A stretch of DNA of 13,413 nt. It comes from Anoxybacillus sp050480245 (GTDB lineage Bacteria > Bacillota > Bacilli > Bacillales > Anoxybacillaceae). The stretch lies in NCBI GenBank assembly GCA_050480245.1, contig JBCNEQ010000081.1; one strand, written 5' to 3'. Position numbers and translations under genes: made by a program. Under the pieces are notes generated by a model, which was not told where the DNA came from, ran no database searches, and was given only the letters and a program-made list of their open reading frames with translations. Positions within the stretch are counted from its first letter, which is position 1, and each line of letters starts with the position of its first letter. Positions 1 through 6,868 of the stretch are shown here, in pieces.

Positions 1-134
1 CTTGCACGACAGAGGAACGGGCTGGAGAAGCACCCGAACGTGTCATGACATCTATAACGTAGGCTCTGTTTCAAGCCTTGGTCTGGTCAACATGGGGCTT
101 ACAAGCCCATGACTTTAGTCATTGGGTTGTTGAC
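1..134 (+). mobile_element. Right end of an IS200/IS605-type (TnpB) element, truncated by the window edge
   Basis: No complete gene is visible in bases 1-85. All three plus frames stop before base 112, so the tail of a nuclease gene is possible but its frame cannot be fixed. Bases 86-134 fold like the subterminal hairpins of IS200/IS605 right ends. GTCAAC (86-91) can pair with GTTGAC (129-134). Inside are two alternative stems: CATGGG (91-96) with CCCATG (106-111), and CCCATGAC (106-113) with GTCATtGGG (118-126) around a TTTA loop. A CTTTA-looped, C/G-rich hairpin a few bases from the cleavage site is typical of TnpB-type right ends. The end is placed at 134 because host coding sequence resumes at 135. 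The rest of the element, including any left end or tnpA, lies outside the window. Confidence 0.7.
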
Positions 135-154
135 GCCAAGTCCGATAAACCCGA
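86..154 (+). ncRNA. 3' part of a predicted omega-RNA (reRNA) with a guide reading into host DNA
   Basis: In TnpB systems the guide RNA scaffold is the transcribed right end, and the guide is the roughly 16-20 host bases next to it. Here the scaffold would end near 134 with the stems at 86-134. The guide would start at 135 and run to about 154, antisense to the first codons of the interrupted dehydrogenase gene. Scaffold boundaries are inferred from the fold and from the point where host coding sequence resumes. The 5' end cannot be placed. Confidence 0.45.
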
Positions 155-164
155 TCGTTTGCAT
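135..164 (-). pseudogene. 5' remnant of a 3-hydroxyisobutyrate dehydrogenase-like gene cut by the IS element
   Basis: Read on the minus strand, an ATG at 164-162 is preceded by a GGGGAGAG ribosome binding site and starts the peptide MQTIGFIGLG. This is the hallmark N-terminus of the beta-hydroxyacid dehydrogenase family (first strand and GxGxxG nucleotide-binding loop, usually continuing V-M-G). After ten codons the frame runs into the IS right end and stops within it. The start lies 15 bases below the SDR stop codon, so the two genes probably formed one operon. Bacillus subtilis YkwC, from the ptsI neighbourhood of that genome, begins very similarly and is the closest relative I can recall. 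Only ten residues are available, so the family call is good but the exact orthologue is not certain. The rest of the gene, if present, lies left of the window. Confidence 0.7.
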
Positions 165-179
165 CGTTCTCTCCCCATT

Positions 180-947
180 CTAAATCGCTTTCACCATGCC
201 GCCATCGACTAAAAGCGATTGACCGGTCATATACGTATTTTCATCGGACAATAAAAAGGCGACGACGTTCGCAAATTCTTCTGGCGTACCGTAACGACCG
301 AGCGGAATGGCCGCTTTCACGCGCGCTTCCATTTCTTCTTTGCTAATGCCGAGTTTTTTTGCATTTTGTTCATCTAAATAAGCGACGCGTTCCGTCGCAA
401 TGCGCCCCGGTGCAACAGTATTAATTAGAATACCGTATGGGGCAAGCTCTTGGGCGAGCGTTTTCGTTAAGCCGACAATGCCAAGCCGAAACGTATTCGA
501 TAAAAGCAACCCCGGAATCGGCTCTTTAATGGACGATGAGGCAATGTTGACGATTTTCCCTTTCGTTTTTTTCAAATGTGGTAATGCTGCGCGAATCATT
601 CGCACATAGCTCAATAAATTTAACTCAAACGCCTGTTGCCAATCGTCATCTGTTAACGTCGCGAGCGTTCCCGTCGGGGGGCCGCCAGCGTTATTGACTA
701 ATACATGAATGTCACCAAATGTCTCCACCGTTTTTTCCACGAGTTGTTCGATCATCGCGTTGTTCGTCACGTCCGTTACGACGTATGCCGCTTTCCCTTT
801 TCCGAGCGCATTGAGCTGTTCGGTAACATCGTGTAGCTTTCGTTCGTCACGGCTAGCAAGCATGACGTTTACACCTTGCGAAACAAGTTTTGTCGCAATC
901 GCTTTCCCAAGCCCTTGGCTTGATGCAGCAACAATCGCTGTTTTCAT
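180..947 (-). CDS. SDR-family oxidoreductase with a non-canonical active site
   Basis: This is a complete 255-residue classical-length short-chain dehydrogenase/reductase. It has a Rossmann fold with a glycine-rich turn at residues 8-14 (ASSQGLG), the NNAG motif at 85-88, a serine cluster at 137-139 where the catalytic Ser sits, and a C-terminal VDGG segment. The family normally has YxxxK after the serine. Anchored on the conserved GLTK segment (159-162), those positions are S150 and R154 (SNTFR). The catalytic Tyr and Lys are therefore both replaced. An LSNxxR-like variant recurs in one divergent SDR subgroup, so this looks like a lineage trait rather than decay. The substrate is unknown; database labels such as 3-oxoacyl-ACP reductase would be over-precise. 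The start is set by GGGAGG eight bases before the ATG. The dehydrogenase remnant at 164 lies directly downstream in the same direction, which points to a shared oxidation or reduction pathway. Confidence 0.88.
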   Translation of the reverse strand: MKTAIVAASSQGLGKAIATKLVSQGVNVMLASRDERKLHDVTEQLNALGKGKAAYVVTDVTNNAMIEQLVEKTVETFGDIHVLVNNAGGPPTGTLATLTDDDWQQAFELNLLSYVRMIRAALPHLKKTKGKIVNIASSSIKEPIPGLLLSNTFRLGIVGLTKTLAQELAPYGILINTVAPGRIATERVAYLDEQNAKKLGISKEEMEARVKAAIPLGRYGTPEEFANVVAFLLSDENTYMTGQSLLVDGGMVKAI

Positions 948-1354
948 TTCATCCGCCTCCCTTCGATATGTACATTCGCTAACGATGACGCGATTCCTCC
1001 CTGTTCGTTTTGCTTTTTAAACTAGTTAATTTCATCGTTAATGACCGAAACAAAGCGGTTCCCCTTCAGCTATGTCGATTGTTGTTGAAAAATTAACAAA
1101 GTCGCAGTTTCATCGTCTTTGGCGAGGAGACCCCCACTTCAACGACCAAAGGGAGTAAGTGGGGGAGGAATCGCTTTTTTGTTATAAAAGGTTTACGATA
1201 TGGTTCTGTTTTTTCATCCAATCGTAAAAATATATTAAAAATTTTGATAAAATATATTTGAGATCCCACTTCTTTCGTGATTATCTTTACATCTTATTGC
1301 ATGGTTCTCTTATGAACATGTATAGTAAAAGAGAAAGCGAGGTGAACAACGATC
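948..1354. other. Gene-free stretch between the SDR gene and tnpB
   Basis: No convincing gene lies here. The stretch must hold the SDR promoter (minus) and the tnpB 5' region (plus). No strong sigma-A promoter stands out for either. It does contain the SDR ribosome binding site, an orphan hairpin at 1123-1174, a 12-base inverted repeat between 990-1001 and 1163-1174, and an AT-rich inverted repeat (AAATATATT at 1228-1236 with AATATATTT at 1251-1259). The last may mark the left side of the tnpB element. AGGTG about 11 bases before the tnpB start is its likely ribosome binding site. Confidence 0.6.
1123..1174 (-). repeat. Orphan IS-end-like hairpin
   Basis: CCCCCACTT (1131-1139) pairs perfectly with AAGTGGGGG (1157-1165) around a 17-base loop. 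Its surroundings match the hairpin beside iscB at 12813-12833: an AGGA block shortly before the C run, and an identical GGGGAGGAAT after the stem (1162-1171 and 12830-12839), followed by a TGC or CGC-type tail. The shared layout suggests the right end of the same element family in the same orientation. No iscB-like coding sequence lies beside it. It has no T-run directly after the stem, so it is a poor terminator. Confidence 0.5.
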
Positions 1355-2572
1355 ATGATGGCGAATCGAGTGGAAAGGCATATGATTTTCGCCACTCATC
1401 CGTATTATCCGATGATCGATGAGTATTGTTTTCGGTCAAAAAATTTGTACAACTTCGCCAACTATCAAGTGAGGCAAACGTTTTTCCAACACGGCACGTA
1501 TCTTTCTTACAACAAGCTAGACAAGCTGCTGAAAACAGAAGGGATGGATACAGACTATCGAGCGATGCCAATGGCTCAATGTGCTCAACAAACGTTAAGA
1601 ATGTTGCATCAAAATTGGCAATCATTTTTTAAGTCGATGAAAGATTGGGCAAAAAACAAAGACAAATATACAGGCAGACCGAAACCGCCCAAATATCTCA
1701 AAAAAGACGGACGATATGTACTTGTGCTAACGAATCAATCATGCAAAGTCGTCGATGAACAAATCACGTTTCCTGCCTGTTTTCAAGGGTTTCGGTTAAA
1801 GACAAACATGAAAGGGAAGCTTCAACAAGTCCGATTCGTTCCGAAACACCGCCATATCATCGTCGAAGTCGTTTACAAAATCCCTATTCCAACACAAAAA
1901 CAAGATAACAACAGATATATCAGTATTGATTTGGGATTAGATAACTTCGCAACCATTGTGAACAATGTGGGCAAACAACCGATCGTCATCAATGGTAAAG
2001 GTCTAAAATCCGCCAATCAATACTATAACAAACAAATGAGCCACTACCGCAAAGTAGCGAAACAGATGAATGGACTCGATTGGACAAAACGAATGAGCAA
2101 AATGACAGAAAAACGAAACCGCATCGTGGAAAACTTTATGCACCAAGCGAGTGCCTTTGTCATCAAACATGCGCTGTCTTTAGACTGCGATACGATTGTG
2201 GTGGGGATGAATAAAGATTGGAAGCGTGAAGTCCATCTCGGAAAGCGCACAAATCAAGCGTTCGTTCACATCCCGTATCAAACGTTTCTTCATCAGTTGC
2301 AGTACAAAGCAGCACAGCATGGGATTCGTGTCATCGTGACAGAAGAAAGCTATACATCGAAATGCAGTTTTTTAGACATGGAAGAAATCAAAAAGCAAAA
2401 GCAATACAAAGGAACGCGCATCAAGCGAGGACTGTTTCAATCTGAAAATGGAATACTGATTAACGCAGATGTCAACGGGGCATACAACATCATGAGAAAA
2501 GTATTCCCAAAGGCGTTCGCCAATGGGATAGCGGGTGTGGGGTTACACCCAATCCGAGTACATGTCGCTTAA
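1355..2572 (+). CDS. tnpB: TnpB-family RNA-guided nuclease (IS605 OrfB/IS1341 type), stand-alone
   Basis: This 405-residue protein is normal in length for TnpB, the omega-RNA-guided DNA nuclease of IS200/IS605 elements and the ancestor type of Cas12. The N-terminal half is the helical, RNA- and DNA-binding region. The RuvC core begins with D192 in SIDLGLDNFAT and ends with D372 in NADVNGAYN. The position that normally carries the RuvC-II glutamate (IVxE) is IVVG here, with G284. An acidic pair, E330 and E331, lies later in TEESYTSK and could replace it. The usual two CxxC pairs of the zinc ribbon are missing; that segment (about 334-370) has one cysteine, C337. There is no tnpA, so mobility would need a transposase in trans. 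ATG at 1355 or 1358 follows AGGTG at a usable distance; either could start translation. The frame is open throughout, so the gene looks functional, though nuclease activity is not certain. Confidence 0.92.
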   Translation: MMANRVERHMIFATHPYYPMIDEYCFRSKNLYNFANYQVRQTFFQHGTYLSYNKLDKLLKTEGMDTDYRAMPMAQCAQQTLRMLHQNWQSFFKSMKDWAKNKDKYTGRPKPPKYLKKDGRYVLVLTNQSCKVVDEQITFPACFQGFRLKTNMKGKLQQVRFVPKHRHIIVEVVYKIPIPTQKQDNNRYISIDLGLDNFATIVNNVGKQPIVINGKGLKSANQYYNKQMSHYRKVAKQMNGLDWTKRMSKMTEKRNRIVENFMHQASAFVIKHALSLDCDTIVVGMNKDWKREVHLGKRTNQAFVHIPYQTFLHQLQYKAAQHGIRVIVTEESYTSKCSFLDMEEIKKQKQYKGTRIKRGLFQSENGILINADVNGAYNIMRKVFPKAFANGIAGVGLHPIRVHVA

Positions 2573-2586
2573 ACGACGTGGACGGA
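2533..2586 (+). ncRNA. Predicted omega-RNA folds overlapping the tnpB 3' end
   Basis: Two stems lie at the end of tnpB, where TnpB guide RNAs are normally encoded. GGGTGT (2533-2538) pairs with ACACCC (2545-2550). A longer interrupted stem has TCCG (2553-2556) with CGGA (2583-2586), CA with TG, and GTCG (2564-2567) with CGAC (2574-2577) around CTTAAA, which includes the tnpB stop codon. The compensating pairs across the stop codon argue for an RNA structure. The scaffold start, its end and the guide boundary cannot be fixed from sequence alone. Confidence 0.45.
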
Positions 2587-2591
2587 TAAAC

Positions 2592-2637
2592 AATTTTATT
2601 AAAATCTTTATCATTATTCTATGATTTTAATAAAATT
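2592..2637. repeat. AT-rich perfect inverted repeat downstream of tnpB
   Basis: AATTTTATTAAAATC (2592-2606) and GATTTTAATAAAATT (2623-2637) are exact reverse complements, 15 bases each, with a 16-base loop. A weaker AT-rich inverted repeat lies upstream of tnpB at 1228-1259. The pair may be the subterminal hairpins of the tnpB element. There is no G+C in the stem apart from one end pair, so it is an unlikely intrinsic terminator. Confidence 0.55.
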
Positions 2638-2681
2638 GATAACCTGATGTCTATGACCGTTTTGTACTGATTTTTTCCATG

Positions 2682-2710
2682 AAAAAAAGAACCGGAGGCG
2701 TCCGGTTCTT
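2682..2710 (-). terminator. Rho-independent terminator of the pts operon
   Basis: On the minus strand AAGAACCGGA (2710... start of the 5' arm complement) and TCCGGTTCTT form a 10-base stem (2687-2696 with 2701-2710, loop of four) followed by a run of T opposite the A run at 2682-2688. The stem starts inside the ptsI stop codon (2711-2709), so it ends the ptsGHI transcript immediately after ptsI. Confidence 0.9.
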
Positions 2711-4424
2711 ATTGTTGGAACGTTTCTTTCACGAAACGAACGACTTCTTCTGCTGTCGCAAGCGATAAAATGTGATCTTTCACTCGCTCCGCTTCTTGTT
2801 TGGACAGTTTCTTTAATTGCGAGCGGACGCGTAAAATCGATGTCGCACTCATACTAAATTCGTCTAAGCCGAACGCTAATAAAATCGGCACAGCTAGCTC
2901 TTCGCCAGCCATTTCACCGCACATGCCAACCCATTTGCCTTCTTTATGCGCCGCTTCAATGACGTTATAAATGAGGCGCAAAATGGCAGGGTTGTACGGT
3001 TGATATAAATACGATACGCGCTCGTTCATGCGGTCAGCCGCCATCGTATATTGGATTAAGTCGTTCGTTCCGATGCTAAAGAAGTCTACTTCTTTTGCAA
3101 ATTGATCCGCCAATACAGCGGCTGCTGGAATTTCGACCATCATGCCGACTTCGATATGATCGGATACCGCAACACCTTCAGCGACAAGCTTTTCTTTTTC
3201 TTCTAAAAGAACAGCTTTCGCTTGACGGAACTCGTCTACCGTCGCGATCATCGGGAACATAATTTTTAAATTGCCATATACGCTTGCGCGCAACAACGCG
3301 CGAAGTTGCGTGCGAAACATGTCTTGCATATCTAAACAAAGACGAACCGCACGGAAACCTAAAAACGGGTTCATTTCTTTTGGAAGGTCTAAATACGGCA
3401 ATTCTTTGTCGCCGCCAATGTCTAGCGTGCGAACGACGACCGGTTTTCCTTCCATTTTTTCTAGCACCGTTTTGTATGCTTCAAACTGTTCTTCTTCTGT
3501 CGGCAATTCGTTGCGGCCCATGTATAAAAATTCGGTACGGTATAAGCCGATTCCTTCTGCCCCGTTCGCGAGTACACCCTCGACATCGTTTGGCGTTCCG
3601 ATATTGGCAGCAAGCTCAACGTGATGACCGTCTTTCGTCATCGTTTGTTCATGAACGAGCTTTGCCCATTCTGCTTTTTGGGCAGCGAATGCGGCACGTT
3701 TTTGTTCGTACTCCGCGATCGTTTCTTCGGTTGGGTTAACGATCACTTCTCCGTCAAGCCCGTCAATAATGACGATGTCGCCGTTTTGAATCGTTGCTGT
3801 CGCTTCTTTCGTTCCGACGACAGCTGGAATTTCCATCGAGCGCGCCATAATGGCAGAGTGGGACGTCCGTCCGCCAATGTCGGTTGTAAAACCTTTCGCA
3901 TATTTTCGGTTTAATTGAGCCGTATCTGACGGCGTTAAATCTTCAGCTACAATGATGACTTCTTCTGTAATCATGCTCGGGTTTGAAATCGTAACGCCTA
4001 ATAAATGAGCAAGAACACGTTTTGTCACATCGCGAATGTCTGCAGCGCGCTCTTTCATATATTCGTTATCCATCGCTTCAAACATCGCAATGAACATCGA
4101 TGCGACTTCGTGAAGGGCAAATTCCGCATTGACGCGTTCTTGTTCAATTTTTTGTTCAACGGCTTGGACGAGTTCTGGGTCGCTTAGTACAAGCAAATGA
4201 GCGGAGAAAATGGCCGCTTTATCTTCGCCAAGTTCTTTTAACGCATGCGCTTGAATGACTTCAAGTTCTTCTTTCGCTTTGGCGAGCGCTTGTTGGAAGC
4301 GGCTTACTTGCTCAGCTGGGTTTTCAATCGTTTGTTTTTCAACCGTTAAGTCGGGATGTTCCAAACGGTACGCCTTCGCAATGGCAATGCCATTCGATGC
4401 AGCAATCCCTTGCAATCGTTTCAT
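2709..4424 (-). CDS. ptsI: Phosphoenolpyruvate-protein phosphotransferase (PTS enzyme I)
   Basis: Enzyme I is the cytoplasmic first step of the sugar phosphotransferase system. It takes phosphate from PEP and passes it to HPr. The protein is complete at 571 residues, a normal length. The N-terminal HPr-binding and phosphohistidine domain carries GGRTSHSAIMAR with H189 as the phosphorylated histidine. The C-terminal PEP-binding barrel has the LYRTEFLYM segment near 295, the IGTNDLIQYT segment near 451-460 and the active-site cysteine C502 in GMCGEMAGE. All expected catalytic residues are present. The ATG overlaps the ptsH stop codon (TAATG), and its ribosome binding site, GAGGG, lies inside the end of ptsH, so the two are translationally coupled. 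The terminator at its stop codon makes it the last gene of the operon. Confidence 0.98.
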   Translation of the reverse strand: MKRLQGIAASNGIAIAKAYRLEHPDLTVEKQTIENPAEQVSRFQQALAKAKEELEVIQAHALKELGEDKAAIFSAHLLVLSDPELVQAVEQKIEQERVNAEFALHEVASMFIAMFEAMDNEYMKERAADIRDVTKRVLAHLLGVTISNPSMITEEVIIVAEDLTPSDTAQLNRKYAKGFTTDIGGRTSHSAIMARSMEIPAVVGTKEATATIQNGDIVIIDGLDGEVIVNPTEETIAEYEQKRAAFAAQKAEWAKLVHEQTMTKDGHHVELAANIGTPNDVEGVLANGAEGIGLYRTEFLYMGRNELPTEEEQFEAYKTVLEKMEGKPVVVRTLDIGGDKELPYLDLPKEMNPFLGFRAVRLCLDMQDMFRTQLRALLRASVYGNLKIMFPMIATVDEFRQAKAVLLEEKEKLVAEGVAVSDHIEVGMMVEIPAAAVLADQFAKEVDFFSIGTNDLIQYTMAADRMNERVSYLYQPYNPAILRLIYNVIEAAHKEGKWVGMCGEMAGEELAVPILLAFGLDEFSMSATSILRVRSQLKKLSKQEAERVKDHILSLATAEEVVRFVKETFQQ

Positions 4425-4687
4425 TATTCGGCTAATCCCTCTTTTGATAATGTTTCTGTTAATGCGTTGATTGCGTCTGCTGCATCGCTGCCTTCAGCTG
4501 AAATTGTAATTTGCGCACCTTGTGGAATTCCTAACGACATCACACCCATAATGGATTTTAAGTTGACTTTTTTGCCGTTGTACTCTAATTGAATGTCGCT
4601 ATCAAATTTGCTTGCTGTTTGCACTAACATCGTTGCTGGACGGGCATGAATACCAGATGCTGCTGTTACTTTAAACGTTTTTTGCAT
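4424..4687 (-). CDS. ptsH: Phosphocarrier protein HPr
   Basis: HPr carries phosphate from enzyme I to the sugar-specific EIIA domains. In Firmicutes it is also phosphorylated on a serine by HPr kinase, and then acts as co-repressor with CcpA. The protein has 87 residues, like Bacillus HPr. The catalytic histidine is H14 in SGIHARPAT and the regulatory serine is S45 in NLKSIMGVM, matching His15 and Ser46 of B. subtilis. I chose the ATG at 4687 because GAGGAG lies nine bases upstream. An in-frame ATG three codons earlier (4696) sits directly against that GAGGAG and would be too close to use it. The gene follows ptsG after a hairpin-containing spacer and overlaps ptsI by one base. Confidence 0.97.
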   Translation of the reverse strand: MQKTFKVTAASGIHARPATMLVQTASKFDSDIQLEYNGKKVNLKSIMGVMSLGIPQGAQITISAEGSDAADAINALTETLSKEGLAE

Positions 4688-4715
4688 ATTGCTCATCTCC
4701 TCACTTTTTATTTTG

Positions 4716-4748
4716 AAAACATAGAGAGCAAAAAACCCTCTATGTTTT
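4716..4748. terminator. Hairpin in the ptsG-ptsH spacer, terminator-like in both directions
   Basis: AAAACATAGAG (4716-4726) and CTCTATGTTTT (4738-4748) form an 11-base perfect stem with an 11-base loop. On the minus strand, the direction of the pts genes, the stem ends in four T. On the plus strand the T run is seven long. It probably reduces read-through from ptsG into ptsHI, so that the general PTS proteins are made partly independently of the permease. A TTGCAA...TAAAAA pair just upstream is too weak to call as a ptsH promoter. Confidence 0.65.
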
Positions 4749-4780
4749 TTTACCGAAAAATGACGCATTTTGCAAGTAAA

Positions 4781-6793
4781 TTATTTTTGAACGATGACGA
4801 CATCTTCGCCTTTTGTTACTGTTCCTTGTTTCGTGATGTTTACTGTTTCTCCTGCTTGTAAGTTTGTGAAAATAATCGGTGTCACAACAGAAGGCGCATG
4901 TTGTTTCACATATTCAAGGTCCACTTTTAAAATCGGTTGTCCTTTTTTCACTTCTGTGCCTTCCGATACAAGCGCTTCAAATCCTTGTCCGTTTAATTTC
5001 ACTGTATCAATGCCGAAGTGGATAAGCACTTCACGACCTGTTTTTGATTGAATGCCGATCGCATGTTTTGTCGGGAAGACGTTAATGATCGTTCCATCTA
5101 CTGGCGATACGACTGTGCCATCTGTTGGCTCAACTGCAAAACCGTCACCCATCATTTTTGTCGAAAATACTTGATCTGGCACTTCGGAAAGCGGCACAAC
5201 TTTTCCTGTTAATGGAGATGCGACTTGTTCTATTTCTCCTGTCGCTTGTACAGATGGTTTCGCTTTTTCTACCGCTTTTGTCGGCACGCGACCTTCCATA
5301 ATGTCTTTAATTTGTGTTTTTAAAATGTCTGATTTTGGTCCGAAAATGGCTTGAATGTTGTTTCCAACTTCTAATACGCCAGCTGCTCCGAGCTCTTTTA
5401 GACGATCTTTATCAACGTGTTGGATATCGTTTACTGAAACGCGTAAACGTGTGATGCACGCATCTAAATGCGCGATATTTTCTTTTCCGCCAAGCGCCGC
5501 TAAAATTTCGTGCGGAAGCTCACCTGCGTCTGCTGTACCTTTTGTTTCAGCTGTTTCTTTTTCACGTCCTGGTGTTGCTAAATCCCATTTACGAATCGCA
5601 AAGCGGAAGCCGAAGTAGTAAATGACCGCAAATACTAAACCGACCGGAATGACGAGCCACCAAGCTGTGCGACCTGGTAACACACCGAATAATAAGAAGT
5701 CGATGACCCCGCCAGAGAATGTCATACCGATTTTTACATCTAAAATATGCATAAGCATGAATGATAATCCTGCGAAAATAGTATGGATCGCAAATAATAC
5801 TGGCGCAACGAACAAGAATGAAAACTCAATTGGTTCTGTAATTCCTGTTAAAAACGATGTTAACGCTGCAGATCCCATGATGCCGGCAACGACTTTTTTG
5901 TTTTCTGGACGCGCTTCATGGTAAATGGCAAGCGCAGCTGCTGGTAAACCGAACATCATGAACGGGAATTTTCCTGTCATAAATGTCCCAGCTGTTAATT
6001 CAGCACCGTCTTTAATTTGTTCCATGAAAATACGTTGGTCACCGCGCACAAGCTCGCCTGCTTTGTTGACGTATTGACCGAACTCAAACCAGAACGGCGA
6101 GTAGAAAATGTGGTGTAAACCGAACGGAATTAATGCGCGCTCGATGACACCGAAAATGAATGCCGCTAATGTACGGTTTGCATCGATCATGTTGTGTGAA
6201 AAGGTGTTTAAGCCGTGTTGGACAGGTGGCCATAACCATGTCATCACAATACCGAGAATTAATGCCGATGCAGCTGTTACAATCGGAACGAAACGTTTTC
6301 CTGCAAAGAAACCTAAGTAAGATGGCAATTCGATGTTAAAGTATTTGTTGTACATGTACGCTGCTAAAATACCGACGATAATCCCGCCGAATACCCCTGT
6401 TTGCAACGTCGGAATACCTAATACGTTTGCAAACGATGGATCTGTGCCGATTTGGTCTGATGTCACGCCTAAAATGACGCTCATTGTCACGTTCATGACT
6501 AAGTAACCGATGATCGCCGCTAAACCAGCAACCCCTTCACCGCCAGCTAATCCGACGGCAACCCCTACCGCAAATAAAAGCGGCAAGTTCGCAAATACAA
6601 TACCACCAGATTGCTCCATCACTTTTGCGACCATTTCGACCCAGCCTGTTTCTAACGCTGGAATTTTTTCAATTAATGCTGGGTTTTGCAATGCGTTACC
6701 AAACGCAAGCAAAATACCTGCTGCCGGTAAAATCGCAACCGGAAGCATAAGCGCTTTACCAACTTTTTGTAACGTACCAAACGCTTTTTTCAT
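4781..6793 (-). CDS. ptsG: Glucose-specific PTS permease EIICBA
   Basis: This membrane permease phosphorylates glucose while importing it. At 670 residues it has the Gram-positive order C-B-A. The EIIC domain spans about 1-400 with many membrane segments and the GITEPIEFSFLF signature (about 316-327). The EIIB domain has its phosphocysteine C446 in LDACITRLRV. The EIIA domain has the phosphohistidine H592 in VLIHFGIDTV, with H577 nearby as the second active-site histidine. All three domains look intact, so no separate EIIA is needed. The frame is open for 17 more codons upstream, but the start at 6793 is preferred because GGAGGG lies seven bases before it and MKKAFGTLQK is the usual N-terminus. 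The gene lies behind the GlcT antiterminator switch. The glucose assignment rests on overall resemblance plus the adjacent glcT; related sugars such as glucosamine could be secondary substrates. Confidence 0.96.
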   Translation of the reverse strand: MKKAFGTLQKVGKALMLPVAILPAAGILLAFGNALQNPALIEKIPALETGWVEMVAKVMEQSGGIVFANLPLLFAVGVAVGLAGGEGVAGLAAIIGYLVMNVTMSVILGVTSDQIGTDPSFANVLGIPTLQTGVFGGIIVGILAAYMYNKYFNIELPSYLGFFAGKRFVPIVTAASALILGIVMTWLWPPVQHGLNTFSHNMIDANRTLAAFIFGVIERALIPFGLHHIFYSPFWFEFGQYVNKAGELVRGDQRIFMEQIKDGAELTAGTFMTGKFPFMMFGLPAAALAIYHEARPENKKVVAGIMGSAALTSFLTGITEPIEFSFLFVAPVLFAIHTIFAGLSFMLMHILDVKIGMTFSGGVIDFLLFGVLPGRTAWWLVIPVGLVFAVIYYFGFRFAIRKWDLATPGREKETAETKGTADAGELPHEILAALGGKENIAHLDACITRLRVSVNDIQHVDKDRLKELGAAGVLEVGNNIQAIFGPKSDILKTQIKDIMEGRVPTKAVEKAKPSVQATGEIEQVASPLTGKVVPLSEVPDQVFSTKMMGDGFAVEPTDGTVVSPVDGTIINVFPTKHAIGIQSKTGREVLIHFGIDTVKLNGQGFEALVSEGTEVKKGQPILKVDLEYVKQHAPSVVTPIIFTNLQAGETVNITKQGTVTKGEDVVIVQK

Positions 6794-6868
6794 TATAGAA
6801 CCCTCCCTCATCATGTTAACGTTCGCAACAAACGCCATTTTCATGCATCAAAAGTAGATGAAGCGAAA

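Noticed and set aside
1015..1032. AACTAGTT as an operator for the SDR gene
   Set aside because: Only eight bases are symmetric and the flanks do not extend the palindrome; expected by chance in AT-rich DNA.
1353..1625. Minus-strand 90-residue open frame inside tnpB
   Set aside because: It lies wholly opposite the well-supported tnpB coding sequence, has no ribosome binding site or recognisable motif, and is a shadow frame.
4688..4768. N-terminal extension of HPr from an ATG at 4768
   Set aside because: It would place the terminator hairpin inside the gene and add about 27 residues not seen in HPr. The GAGGAG fits the start at 4687.
6794..6844. Longer PtsG start at 6844
   Set aside because: The GGAGGG ribosome binding site and the normal MKKAFGTLQK N-terminus point to 6793; the extra 17 residues have no support.
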